From the NCBI RefSeq assembly GCF_900100295.1, contig NZ_FNEV01000002.1:1-64000 (forward strand): a stretch of 64,000 nt of DNA, in the 5' to 3' direction. Shown here in pieces: positions 8,823-17,328 of this stretch. Made by a program: the position numbers and the translations under genes. The first letter of the stretch is position 1; every line of letters begins with the position of its first letter. Origin of the DNA: Salimicrobium halophilum (GTDB lineage Bacteria; Bacillota; Bacilli; Bacillales; Halobacillaceae). The notes under the pieces are model-generated. The model searched no databases. It worked only from the letters and a program-made list of their open reading frames with translations, and was not told where the DNA came from.

Positions 8823-9842
8823 TTAAGCATTCTGTAGATTCTCATCCGTAAGAAAACCTTTCAGATTATGATACGATTTCACATTGAATCGTTCGGCGAC
8901 GATTTTGATATCGGCAAGTGTCACACCCTGGTTTTCATCGACGATCGTTTTCGCAAAATGAATCATTCCGCTACGGAGGATGAACTTCGACGTCAGCCGA
9001 TCGATTCCGAGAACATCAGAAATACGGTTCAGCCGATAGTAAATAACGTGTTTGTCGATGGGGTTGTTCATAATAATCGTTTTCGTATTCGAAGGTCTGA
9101 GGACATAATCGTTCCGGATAAGATCTGTATATTCTCTTATTCTACCAGTCGTATCCGCCATGTCTCCGTTACTTTTGTAATAATAGTTTTCTTCGGATGC
9201 TCTCTTCACTAAATGAAGGGACCGGTCTTCCACTTTCAAATATCTTTCCCAGTACTTCACGGGTCGTCCAGAATCGTCTTCTTCAAGGGAATGGATAAGC
9301 TTCAGTGTATTCGTTTCTTCGTCGACGAACTCTCGCTGATATTTCAGGTTTCTCAGTTCTGACATTTGTCTTCCGCATACTCCTTCGAATAAAAGTCTCA
9401 GAATCACAGCATCCTGATAGTTTTCGAGATTGTCTTCATACCTCATTAATTGGCTATTAGTGAGGAACAGATCCTGCTCGATGACATAGGCATTGAAGTC
9501 TTTAGGGTTCAGTCGTTGAAGCACATTTTCTGAAATATATCCCTGCATGACAGCCCAATTCAAATACGTCGAGATGATCCGTGCATAACTTTCGATAGTT
9601 CCACGGAATCTCGTTTGGAACCCGCGTAGAATATCTTCCATTTCTTCAAATGAAAAATGCATCACGTCTTTGTTCCGATTTTCTTCGGCAGGGGAGAGCC
9701 GCTCCATCAGCCTCGCGTAACTTTTGACAGATTCTCTGTTCACCTGACCATTTTTAAGGAGGTGGGTGAAATAATCTTCTTTGAGTTGTTGGTTGAAAAG
9801 TTCATGTCCCTCCAGGAAATCCAAGGAGCTCCCGTTCTCCAT
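8823..9842 (-). CDS. MrpR-like tyrosine-recombinase-fold protein, probably non-catalytic
   Basis: The 339-residue protein has the two-domain layout of a tyrosine recombinase. The core-binding half contains YARIISTYLNWAVMQGYI, and the catalytic-like half contains AVILRLLFEGVCGRQMSEL and LRSGMIHFAKTI. The first conserved Arg region is shifted (GRQMSEL rather than TGLRxSEL), the His of the HxLR motif is missing, and no clear Tyr nucleophile follows. This matches the integrase-fold repressors typified by SPbeta MrpR/YopR better than an active integrase. AAAGGAGA precedes three ATG codons; the third (9842) is best spaced. It leads an operon with the nuclease-like gene. No att sites or phage genes are nearby. 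Confidence 0.65.
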   Translation of the reverse strand: MENGSSLDFLEGHELFNQQLKEDYFTHLLKNGQVNRESVKSYARLMERLSPAEENRNKDVMHFSFEEMEDILRGFQTRFRGTIESYARIISTYLNWAVMQGYISENVLQRLNPKDFNAYVIEQDLFLTNSQLMRYEDNLENYQDAVILRLLFEGVCGRQMSELRNLKYQREFVDEETNTLKLIHSLEEDDSGRPVKYWERYLKVEDRSLHLVKRASEENYYYKSNGDMADTTGRIREYTDLIRNDYVLRPSNTKTIIMNNPIDKHVIYYRLNRISDVLGIDRLTSKFILRSGMIHFAKTIVDENQGVTLADIKIVAERFNVKSYHNLKGFLTDENLQNA

Positions 9843-9923
9843 CATCATTCTCCTTTGCCAAAACTCATTTGTTATTAATTTTTATTTTTGTCCTCGTAGA
9901 AATATGTGTTCTTGTTAAAAGTT

Positions 9924-11690
9924 TTAACCTTTCAGCTTCTTCATAATATCCACAGGCTGCAGTCCTTTCACCCGGTGAAAATCAGCGAAGGGATCTCCAA
10001 AGGTCTCCACCCGTTCCATTATTGTAGGAAGGGTGAATTGTTCTGGGCGCAATCCTTCCTCGACTTCCTCCCAGAAAAGGGGAGTGGCGATAGTCGCTTG
10101 CTCGGTCGCTCTGGTCGAATAAGGCGCGATGATCGTCTTGCCTTCCGCGTGCTGCACATAGTCCAAATACAACCGACCTCCCCGGTTTTTCTTCAAACGC
10201 TCGATTGTGAAAAGATCAGGGTACTGCCACACCATCAAGGTGACGATAGCTTCCGTAAACTTCCGCGTTTCCTCATACGTCATCGTGCCTTCTTCAATCG
10301 GGATATGAACTTGCATGCCTTTGTTCCCGGACGTCTTCACGAAACTGTATACCTTCAGTTCATCCAGCAGATGCTTCAAAAGTCTGGCGGCGAAAATGAC
10401 ATCAGGGAATCTGTCTCTGTCCGGCGGGTCGAGATCGAAGACAATTTCATCCGGTTCCTCAGCGCCTGCTTTCTGAAAAGGGATGTGAAACTCAAGCGCT
10501 CCCTGATTCCCGAGCCACAGCAGGGGAGACAAGGACGGACACAAAATGAACGATTCACCCTTTTCCACAAAAGCCTCCACATAATCAGGTGCATGGTCAG
10601 GAAGGTGCTTTTGATAAAAGGAGGTCTCATCAATGCCGTCTGGATATCGAATGAGCGTCAACTTTTTATCCTTCAGAAAAGGAAGCATATAGGGAGCGAT
10701 TTTCCGCAAGTAATGCATGTAATCCCGTTTTGTAACACCCGGCCAAAGGTTCTTCCCCGTATGAGAAAAGTCCACATTCTCTGGGAATTGGGCAAGGTCC
10801 CATTCCACTTTTTCTATCGTGCAGTCTTCTGCCTTCATGTCGAAGCGAAATTGATGAAAGGAAGGCTCACGAAGCTCTCCCTCCTCAGCATGAAGGCAAG
10901 TGACATCAACACAGACGCTCGGCTCCAGCGTCCACACCTTTCCTTTCTGTACCCCCTTGTTCATGAAAAAAGTACGCAGTGTTTGTGCTTCTTCCTCATT
11001 CAGTCCATGCTTGAACTTCCCCAACGGGAGAGGAGAATTCCTATCCCACACGCCCAGTCCGTAATAGTCATTCTCCGGTGTGAAAGAGGTCAAAAAGCCG
11101 GAGACGTGACGCCAATTCTTGATCTTTTTCCAGTCCGACGTCCTTTTTCCGTAGGTGTAGCGGCTTTGTTTGGCTTTAGCGATGATTCCTTCTCCGCGAT
11201 GGGTGAAGACGAGGTTTCGGATTTCCTCCCAATCTTCGAAGGATTTGATCAACGCAAGCCTCTCGGAGGATAAAGAGAGGACGAATGCTTCCAGTAGTTT
11301 TCGTCTTTTCGTATAAGGGAGCACGGGGTCACTAATATAATCAAAAGCGATGAACGTCGCCGGTCTGGAAAGGGCAGCGTCCCTGATTTTCTTTTCATTC
11401 CGCAAGCGTCCTCTCTGTTGGAGGAGAGGGAAGTTCGACTGATAAGGAGTGTTGAGAATCACCAGTTCCCCGTCGAGAGTCACAGGCTCCGATGGAGGAG
11501 GGGAGATCTCAGCAAGAGAAGTGATTTCAGGAAAGCGGTCACTCAAGTCTTTACCATTCCGACTCATCAGGCGCACTCTTTGTTCGGACCATTCCAGCAG
11601 TGCACGGAATCCGTCATATTTCACTTCATAAACCCATTCTTCCCCCTGAGGAGCTTCGTTCACCAACGTCATCTTCATCGGCTTTTCCAC
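9924..11690 (-). CDS. ligD: DNA ligase D (ligase-polymerase form)
   Basis: The 588-residue protein joins an N-terminal ATP-dependent ligase domain, with the adenylated Lys24 in EVKYDGFR, to a C-terminal primase-polymerase domain starting near FSHTGKNLWPG. It carries the DLDPPD and SGNKGMQVHIP motifs of the polymerase. There is no 3'-phosphoesterase domain, as in Bacillus subtilis LigD (YkoU). It seals double-strand breaks with Ku in non-homologous end joining, important for spores in Bacillus. GTG 11690 is chosen because AAGGAGGG lies about 7 nt upstream. The gene diverges from ku with 105 bp between starts. Confidence 0.95.
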   Translation of the reverse strand: MEKPMKMTLVNEAPQGEEWVYEVKYDGFRALLEWSEQRVRLMSRNGKDLSDRFPEITSLAEISPPPSEPVTLDGELVILNTPYQSNFPLLQQRGRLRNEKKIRDAALSRPATFIAFDYISDPVLPYTKRRKLLEAFVLSLSSERLALIKSFEDWEEIRNLVFTHRGEGIIAKAKQSRYTYGKRTSDWKKIKNWRHVSGFLTSFTPENDYYGLGVWDRNSPLPLGKFKHGLNEEEAQTLRTFFMNKGVQKGKVWTLEPSVCVDVTCLHAEEGELREPSFHQFRFDMKAEDCTIEKVEWDLAQFPENVDFSHTGKNLWPGVTKRDYMHYLRKIAPYMLPFLKDKKLTLIRYPDGIDETSFYQKHLPDHAPDYVEAFVEKGESFILCPSLSPLLWLGNQGALEFHIPFQKAGAEEPDEIVFDLDPPDRDRFPDVIFAARLLKHLLDELKVYSFVKTSGNKGMQVHIPIEEGTMTYEETRKFTEAIVTLMVWQYPDLFTIERLKKNRGGRLYLDYVQHAEGKTIIAPYSTRATEQATIATPLFWEEVEEGLRPEQFTLPTIMERVETFGDPFADFHRVKGLQPVDIMKKLKG

Positions 11691-11744
11691 TACCCATCCC
11701 TCCTTTTCCTACAGTTTGTGTATGAAGAAATTGTTTTAAACAGA

Positions 11745-11773
11745 GCATAAATTTACCTACTTGAAGAAAACTA
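11745..11773 (+). promoter_or_regulatory. Candidate sigma-G promoter for ku
   Basis: GCATA at 11745-11749 and AAAACTA at 11767-11773 are separated by 17 bp. This resembles the forespore sigma-G consensus (GYATR and CATnnTA). The Bacillus subtilis ku gene is under sigma-G control, which makes the match plausible but unproven. Confidence 0.4.
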
Positions 11774-11795
11774 GGAAGAAAAAGGAGGACGACTG

Positions 11796-12629
11796 ATGCA
11801 CACGATGTGGAAAGGGACGATCAGCTTCGGGCTGGTCAATATTCCTATCAAATTACATGCTGCCACCGAGAATAAGGACATCAAACTGAGACAGCTGCAC
11901 GAAGAGTGTCATTCCCCGGTCGAATACAAGAAACGCTGCCCCGTTTGCGACCGTGAGATCGAACCGCAAGAGATCGTGAAAGCTTATGAATACGCGAAGA
12001 ACAAGTTCGTCGTTCTGGACCAGGAAGACCTGGATAATCTGAAGAAAGAACAGGAAGACAAAGCGGTGGAAATCCTCGATTTCGTCAAACTGGAGGAAAT
12101 CGACCCGATCTACTTCGAGAAGAGCTATTACATGTCTCCGAACGAAGGAGGAACGAAAGCATATGGACTCTTGCGTCAGGCTCTCGCTGACACTGGGAAG
12201 ATAGGCATCGCCAAGATCATCATCCGCTCCAAGGAGCAGCTGGCAATCGTCCGTGTGTATGAAAATACGCTCATCATGGAAACTATACACTTCCCTGACG
12301 AAGTACTGAACGCCGAAGAAGTTCCTAACGTCCCTGAGCAAACGGATTTGAGTAAGAAAGAACTCAGCACAGCCGTCACCCTCATCGATCAACTGACGGA
12401 AAGCTTCGATGTGGATAAATACAAAGACGACTACCGTACGGCTCTCCTCGATCTGATTGAAGCGAAACGCAACAACGAGGAAGTCACGACAGCCAAAGAT
12501 CCGGAGAAAACGGACAACGTGACCGATCTGATGGAAGCTCTCGAGCGTTCCCTTGAAAAGACGAAGGGACCCAAGAAGAAAACGACGAAGCGGAAGACAT
12601 CGACCGCAAAAACGAAGAAGACATCTTGA
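11796..12629 (+). CDS. ku: Non-homologous end joining protein Ku
   Basis: The 277-residue protein starts with the Ku signature MWKGTISFGLVNIPIKL and carries the Ku core with CPVCDREIEPQEIVKAYEY and the DNA-ring strands. The family forms a homodimeric ring that threads broken DNA ends and recruits LigD. The C-terminal 25 residues are Lys/Thr-rich, a basic tail that in bacterial Ku supports DNA binding and threading. AAGGAGGACGACTG precedes the ATG. The gene diverges from ligD, unlike the co-directional ykoV-ykoU order known from Bacillus subtilis. Confidence 0.96.
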   Translation: MHTMWKGTISFGLVNIPIKLHAATENKDIKLRQLHEECHSPVEYKKRCPVCDREIEPQEIVKAYEYAKNKFVVLDQEDLDNLKKEQEDKAVEILDFVKLEEIDPIYFEKSYYMSPNEGGTKAYGLLRQALADTGKIGIAKIIIRSKEQLAIVRVYENTLIMETIHFPDEVLNAEEVPNVPEQTDLSKKELSTAVTLIDQLTESFDVDKYKDDYRTALLDLIEAKRNNEEVTTAKDPEKTDNVTDLMEALERSLEKTKGPKKKTTKRKTSTAKTKKTS

Positions 12630-12636
12630 GATAGCG

Positions 12637-12672
12637 AAGCACTTTTTCCACAAGAGGGGAAGAGTGCTTTTA
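12637..12672 (+). terminator. Terminator of ku
   Basis: AAGCACTTTTTCC pairs with GGGGAAGAGTGCTT around a small loop and is followed by TTTACTTTT. Confidence 0.75.
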
Positions 12673-12829
12673 CTTTTGCACATGTTCAATACTTTTGTGC
12701 GTAAGATGTTCACTTTCCCGTTACCTACAATTCTTTCATGTTGCAACAAGGTTTCTATAGACCCACTCCCACCCGGGTTGCTAGGATAAATAGAGGAGAT
12801 CACTTGTTGACGGATTTGGAGGTAACGGG

Positions 12830-13720
12830 ATGGACCAATCTCAACGTAATCGGCAGGCGCAAGTTGCTTCGTGGGTCGGTATTATAGCTAACGTAATCTT
12901 AGCTATTTTGAAAGGCATAGCCGGCTGGATCTCTGGTAGTCGGGCATTGGTTGCTGATGCTGCTCACTCTGCTTCGGACGTGGTGAGTTCTGTAGCTGTA
13001 CTGGCTGGTGTCTCTATTGCCAATAAGCCGCCTGATGACGAACACCCTTACGGACACGGGAAAGCAGAAAACATTGCTACCATCATCGTTTCCATGTTGC
13101 TTATTCTGGTCGGATTTGAAATTGCCTGGTCCTCCATAAAAGTATTTTGGGGAGATACACCCACATCACCGACAGGACTTGCGCTCATAGTAACAGTCAT
13201 TGCTATTGCAGCTAAGGAAGCATTGTTCCAGTATAAAAACCGCTTAGGGAAGCGGATCAATAGTCCAGCGCTGATTGCTGACTCCTGGCACCATCGTTCT
13301 GATGCTTTATCGTCGTTCGGTGTTCTATTAGGTGTAGGAGGAGCAATGATCGGAAAGGTCATGGGAATTGAAGGTCTGTTATATATGGACCCTATTGCTG
13401 GTATCGTCGTTGCATTGTTCATCATCGGTCTTGGCTACAAGATGGCCCGGGAATCGTTTGATACGGTATTAGAGAATGTGTTGGGCGAAGAAGAAAGCAG
13501 AAGGTTCATCCGCACCGTGGAGGGTGTCCCGGGTGTCGTAAAAGTGGACAAATTATTGGCAAGGGTCCACGGAGCGTATGTCATTGTCGATCTGAAAATC
13601 AGTGTAGATGCAAGACTGGATGTGGAGAAAGCTCATCTCATCTCCAAAAAGGTAAAGAACAAACTGATAACTGATCATGAAGAGGTCAACAACGTTCTGG
13701 TTCATATCAACCCTTATTAG
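12830..13720 (+). CDS. Cation diffusion facilitator family transporter
   Basis: The 296-residue protein has about six membrane helices and a cytosolic C-terminal domain (about 215-296). HxxxD motifs are present in the second helix (AAHSASD) and the fifth helix (SWHHRSD), which form the transport site. HPYGHGKAENIAT between them is typical of the family. CDF carriers export divalent metals in exchange for protons. The closest Bacillus relatives I know are the Mn/Zn exporters MneP/MneS, but the metal cannot be fixed from sequence alone. GGAGGT precedes the ATG, and the gene ends at a strong terminator. Confidence 0.9.
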   Translation: MDQSQRNRQAQVASWVGIIANVILAILKGIAGWISGSRALVADAAHSASDVVSSVAVLAGVSIANKPPDDEHPYGHGKAENIATIIVSMLLILVGFEIAWSSIKVFWGDTPTSPTGLALIVTVIAIAAKEALFQYKNRLGKRINSPALIADSWHHRSDALSSFGVLLGVGGAMIGKVMGIEGLLYMDPIAGIVVALFIIGLGYKMARESFDTVLENVLGEEESRRFIRTVEGVPGVVKVDKLLARVHGAYVIVDLKISVDARLDVEKAHLISKKVKNKLITDHEEVNNVLVHINPY

Positions 13721-13754
13721 TAAGGGGGAGATGGCAAACAATAGAACGGTCGCT

Positions 13755-13797
13755 GAAAAGAGCACGTTTCCTTTTTGAGGGAGCGTGTTCTTTTCTT
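13755..13797 (+). terminator. Terminator of the cation efflux gene
   Basis: GAAAAGAGCACG pairs with CGTGTTCTTTTC over 12 bp with one G-U pair, and a T-rich tail is embedded in the 3' arm. Nothing else is visible up to the HIT gene. Confidence 0.85.
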
Positions 13798-13974
13798 GTG
13801 ATAATTTCCTTAATTAGCCAAATAATGGTACGATAATAACCAATACATAAGTAGCGTTGTTGACCATGTAATCCGGGGATATTCCATTAACGCTTGAGAA
13901 AGCTGAAGAATTGGCATGGGAATATAAATGGATTCAATCAGTTGCTTAAACAAAGAAAGGAAAGGTGTCTATTT

Positions 13975-14379
13975 ATGAGTGAAGAATGTGTCTTCTGCCA
14001 CCCGGAACGGGAACCTGAGCAAGAAGTACTTTTCAGCAATGAACACTGCCTGTTCCTGCAATTAAAACAATACAAAACGAATGGAGAGCAATTGGAAGGT
14101 TCAGGTCTGATTGTTCCTCGGCACCATAGAGAAACGCTATTCGACTTGACGGAGGAAGAGTGGAAGGCTACCTACAACCTTCTGAAGGAAGTGAAGGCGT
14201 ACATAGATGATCATCATAATCCTCAAGGGTACAACCTCGGTTGGAATTGTGGAGAAATCGGTGGTCAGCACATTTTCCATGCTCATTTTCATGTAATACC
14301 GAGATATGAAGATGAGCCGATGGCAGGAAAAGGTCTTCGGTATTTGTTCAAGGGTGAGGGGAACGAAAGAAAAAAATGA
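13975..14379 (+). CDS. HIT family hydrolase
   Basis: The 134-residue cytoplasmic protein ends with the histidine triad QHIFHAHFHVIPRY, whose middle His is the nucleophile on nucleoside phosphoramidates or dinucleotides. An N-terminal CVFC pair and later His residues could bind zinc, as in other HIT proteins. The open frame extends 27 codons upstream, but ATG 13975 has GGAAAGGTG placed correctly and agrees with family starts. The exact substrate is unknown. Confidence 0.88.
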   Translation: MSEECVFCHPEREPEQEVLFSNEHCLFLQLKQYKTNGEQLEGSGLIVPRHHRETLFDLTEEEWKATYNLLKEVKAYIDDHHNPQGYNLGWNCGEIGGQHIFHAHFHVIPRYEDEPMAGKGLRYLFKGEGNERKK

Positions 14380-14480
14380 AGGAAACGTATGAGCGAACCT
14401 AAGACACCTCCAAAGATAAGGTACCAAATAATCTCATCCATTTAAATCACTTTCTGACAGACGAAGGGAGGAGGTTTCTA

Positions 14481-14819
14481 ATGTCGAAAAGCAAAATGTG
14501 CTTAATCCTTGCAATGTTAACCATTACTTTAATGGGATGTTCCCAGGAAGGGACTTTCATTCAAGGAGACATAACGGAAATTGATGAAGAAAGTGGAGAT
14601 ATGGAAATCGATATCGTTGCATGGACAACAGTCAGCGATACAGATTCCTCTGAAAGGTCACATCCATTTAAAGAGAAGTCGAATGCACAAACTATACGAG
14701 TTTCTAACCCGGGGAAATATGAGGTAGGACAAAAAATCCAAGTAGAAGTGATAAAAGATTACGAGGAAGATGTGTGGGACAAAGACAGATTGAAATTCGA
14801 TGTAAAAGAAGTGGATTAG
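14481..14819 (+). CDS. Small lipoprotein, DUF3221-like
   Basis: The 112-residue protein has a type II signal peptide with lipobox LMGC (Cys20), so it should be anchored outside the membrane. The mature part is a small beta-rich domain that opens GDITEIDEESGDMEI and ends with a KYEVGQKIQVEVIKDYEEDVWD segment. This layout resembles the YobA/DUF3221 group of OB-like lipoproteins. A related pattern is seen in two more lipoproteins in this window. Function is unknown. Confidence 0.7.
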   Translation: MSKSKMCLILAMLTITLMGCSQEGTFIQGDITEIDEESGDMEIDIVAWTTVSDTDSSERSHPFKEKSNAQTIRVSNPGKYEVGQKIQVEVIKDYEEDVWDKDRLKFDVKEVD

Positions 14820-14857
14820 GGCAATTGTAATAAGAAGTCTACGAAAGGACGATGATT

Positions 14858-15403
14858 ATGAATTATGTTGCTCTTCTTCGAGGGATCAATGTCGGTGGAA
14901 GAAATAAGGTTGATATGAAGCTGCTTACACAAACTTTTGAAAAAGCCGGGATGAATAATGTAGTGACCTACATCAATACAGGGAATATTATTTTTTCCAA
15001 TGACACTCTATCGAAAACGGACCTCTCTCATTCTTTAGAGGAAGCGATCTACGACGATTTCGGATTACATATTAAGGTAGTAGTCCGTAGTTTGGAGGAT
15101 ATGAAAGAGGTAATCACCGCTCTTCCTGACACATGGCAGAATGACAAAGAGATGAAAAGTGATGTCATGTTTCTGTGGGAGGAAGTGGATGATGAATCAG
15201 TGCTCGAGAAGGTAGTCATCAAAGCAGATATCGATACAGTGAAATATGTCCCTGGCGCAATCTTGTGGTCCGTAGACAAGAAAGACGTAACAAGAAGCGG
15301 AATGTCCAAGCTGGCGGGATCGAAGTTATATAAGAAAGTTACAGTAAGAAATGTTAACACCACTCGCAAGATATATGAACTCATGCAAAATCAGTTTAGG
15401 TAA
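14858..15403 (+). CDS. DUF1697 family protein
   Basis: The 181-residue protein opens with MNYVALLRGINVGGRNKVDM, the hallmark of DUF1697. It keeps later family features (TYINTGNIIF, and RSGMSKLAGSKLYKKVTVRNVNT near the end). No signal peptide or membrane helix is present. Its role is unknown. The second ATG (14858) is preferred to the one at 14852 because AAAGGA is then about 8 nt away. Confidence 0.88.
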   Translation: MNYVALLRGINVGGRNKVDMKLLTQTFEKAGMNNVVTYINTGNIIFSNDTLSKTDLSHSLEEAIYDDFGLHIKVVVRSLEDMKEVITALPDTWQNDKEMKSDVMFLWEEVDDESVLEKVVIKADIDTVKYVPGAILWSVDKKDVTRSGMSKLAGSKLYKKVTVRNVNTTRKIYELMQNQFR

Positions 15404-15457
15404 TCTTCAGAGGAAAAAGAACAGTGTTAGAACTAATACGCAAAAGTGGTGATATGA

Positions 15458-16066
15458 GTGAGAATCAGAACGAAAAAAGGTGAATGTCATAACTTCGAAC
15501 AATTCGTTGACTTCATGCAGTCGAGTACGAAAAAACAAGCCACCCTGTTGATTGGGATAGATGGTTGTGGTGGTTCAGGAAAAAGTACTGTCGCCAATAA
15601 ACTCAAAGAAGTGCTTTCTGATGTAACTGTTGTACATATGGATGATTTTCATTTGCCATCTTCTCAACTTATGGAGGAAAATCCAGGGCGAAACCCCATT
15701 GGTGCAGACTTCGATTGGAAGCGTGTGTACAATCAAGTTCTTGTACCGATTAGTCAGAATCAAGAAGGATACTATCAGAGATATGATTGGGACACAGATG
15801 AATTAGCGGAAGGGCATACTGTTCCTGTTGGAGGAATTGTACTAATAGAAGGTGTCTATTCTAATCGTAAGGAACTGGCAAATACATACGACCTTACAGT
15901 GTGGGTCGATTGTCCAAGAGAAACGAGACTTTTCCGAGGCCTTGAGAGAGACGGGGAAGAGGCTCGGGATATGTGGGTAAATAATTGGATGATTTCCGAA
16001 GACAGGTACGTTGAAGAGCATAAGCCTCAGGAGAGAGCAGATGTCATCGTTGATGGCACCCAGTGA
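15458..16066 (+). CDS. Uridine kinase-like P-loop protein
   Basis: The 202-residue protein carries a Walker A motif GIDGCGGSGKST (about 33-44), a DDFHLP motif resembling the substrate loop of uridine and pantothenate kinases, and RYDWDTDE followed by VLIEGVYS. These suggest phosphoryl transfer to a nucleoside or similar small molecule. The start is GTG 15458 behind GGTGAT; an overlapping ATG is in another frame and quickly stops. The C-terminus is slightly short for Udk, so the substrate is open. Confidence 0.78.
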   Translation: MRIRTKKGECHNFEQFVDFMQSSTKKQATLLIGIDGCGGSGKSTVANKLKEVLSDVTVVHMDDFHLPSSQLMEENPGRNPIGADFDWKRVYNQVLVPISQNQEGYYQRYDWDTDELAEGHTVPVGGIVLIEGVYSNRKELANTYDLTVWVDCPRETRLFRGLERDGEEARDMWVNNWMISEDRYVEEHKPQERADVIVDGTQ

Positions 16067-16079
16067 CAATTTATTATGA

Positions 16080-16121
16080 TAAGAGGCGAATCTTTAAAAA
16101 GAAATTCGCCTCTTATTTTTG
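16080..16121 (+). terminator. Terminator after the uridine kinase-like gene
   Basis: AAGAGGCGAAT at 16081-16091 pairs perfectly with ATTCGCCTCTT at 16104-16114, followed by ATTTTTG. The converging oxidoreductase gene ends nearby. Confidence 0.9.
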
Positions 16122-16146
16122 TCCGCTCCTTTTTAACCTTATTGCT

Positions 16147-17193
16147 TCAGTCTATGTTCACTGCTTCTCCCGTTTTTGCCGATTCATAAAGAGCCTCGAT
16201 GATTTGTTGGATGAGCACCCCTTCAGATGGAGTGCTTAATGGTTGTCTGTCATGGAGAATACAGTCTATGAAATCGTGAACGAGATATTCGTGCACATTT
16301 CGTTTTTCAACATGAGCAGGGGTGGTATCCACAAGAGTATCGTATTTTTCCTGGAAGATTTTTAGTGGGAAAAGGTCTGCTCCACCACGATCACCCTGGA
16401 GTGATACTTTCTTGCTGCTCAATTCCTCAATATTCGCTGCAAAAGTAGATTCGAACATGAGAGAAGCACCGTTTTCAAATGTAATCATTCCTCTCGCCAT
16501 ATCTTCTACAGAGAAATTTTCATAATCCCACTCGCCCATCAATCCTACTCCGGGACGGTTACCGATTTTTTGATAGGTAGCCCCTAACACGGTTTTAGGT
16601 TTGGGATATCCCATTAAATATAACGCCGTATCCAGCATATGGACCCCGTTATCGATCAGCGTGCCACCGCCTTGAAGGTCTTTATCCGTGAACACGCCCC
16701 AGCTGGGAATCCCTCGTCTCCGGTTATAGTGCGTCTGGGCTGCATAGATTTCCCCTAATTCATGACCATCAATGTATTTTTTCAATGATTCCACTTCCGG
16801 TTGGAAACGGAAATGGAATCCGTAAGTAAGAATCTTTCCAGCTTTTTCTGCTTCTGATGCCATGGTTTCGGCTTCATCCACAGTCATAGCCGGTGGTTTT
16901 TCACAGAGGACATGGCAGCCGGCTTTCAGAGCTGCAATCGCTTGAGAGGCATGAAATTTGTTCGGGGTACAAATACTGACGGCATCAAGGTCCATCTCAT
17001 CAAGCATCTGTTGTTCGTTTTCAAAAGTATGGGGGATGGAAAACGACTCTGCACATTCGATAGCTTTTTCTTTATTATGGTTGGCTACAGCAACGACTTG
17101 AACGTCCGGACCGTAACTCTGGTAACTTGGAATATGAGCACTTCTGGCAATTCCACCTGCTCCGATGATCCCGATTCGAATGGGATGTTGCAT
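16147..17193 (-). CDS. Gfo/Idh/MocA family oxidoreductase
   Basis: The 348-residue protein has an N-terminal Rossmann fold (RIGIIGAGGIARSAHIPSY) and the catalytic CEKPPAMT motif (about residues 100-107). The dehydrogenase half follows, with GGTLIDNGVHMLD, where the Asp and His shape the active site. Family members oxidise sugars, inositols or related polyols with NAD(P). The substrate cannot be named. ATG 17193 is placed 6 nt after AGGAGGAG; an upstream in-frame start lacks this. The gene is monocistronic. Confidence 0.9.
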   Translation of the reverse strand: MQHPIRIGIIGAGGIARSAHIPSYQSYGPDVQVVAVANHNKEKAIECAESFSIPHTFENEQQMLDEMDLDAVSICTPNKFHASQAIAALKAGCHVLCEKPPAMTVDEAETMASEAEKAGKILTYGFHFRFQPEVESLKKYIDGHELGEIYAAQTHYNRRRGIPSWGVFTDKDLQGGGTLIDNGVHMLDTALYLMGYPKPKTVLGATYQKIGNRPGVGLMGEWDYENFSVEDMARGMITFENGASLMFESTFAANIEELSSKKVSLQGDRGGADLFPLKIFQEKYDTLVDTTPAHVEKRNVHEYLVHDFIDCILHDRQPLSTPSEGVLIQQIIEALYESAKTGEAVNID

Positions 17194-17277
17194 TGGACTC
17201 CTCCTAACCATTTCTGTACTCCCTTCATTGTATCAGCTCATCACAAACAATACGTAGCTATAACTCCAACTCTTACC

Positions 17278-17316
17278 AGAAAAACAGAGCCCAGGGAAGG
17301 CCCTGAGCTCTGTTTA
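17278..17316 (-). terminator. Terminator of the alcohol dehydrogenase gene
   Basis: On the minus strand AACAGAGCTCAGGG pairs with CCTGGGCTCTGTT around a 6-nt loop, followed by TTTTC. Confidence 0.85.
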
Positions 17317-17328
17317 CTTAGTCACTAA

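Noticed and set aside
8823-9842. Site-specific integrase marking a genomic island
   Set aside because: Key catalytic residues are missing, no att repeats or tRNA gene were found, and both flanks are ordinary chromosomal genes.
9906-11273. 455-codon frame on the plus strand opposite ligD
   Set aside because: It has no ribosome site and a composition dominated by the complement of ligD codons. The ligD motifs prove the other strand is coding.
11853-12803. 316-codon frame antisense to ku
   Set aside because: It is a shadow of ku codon bias with no protein-like motifs and no start signals.
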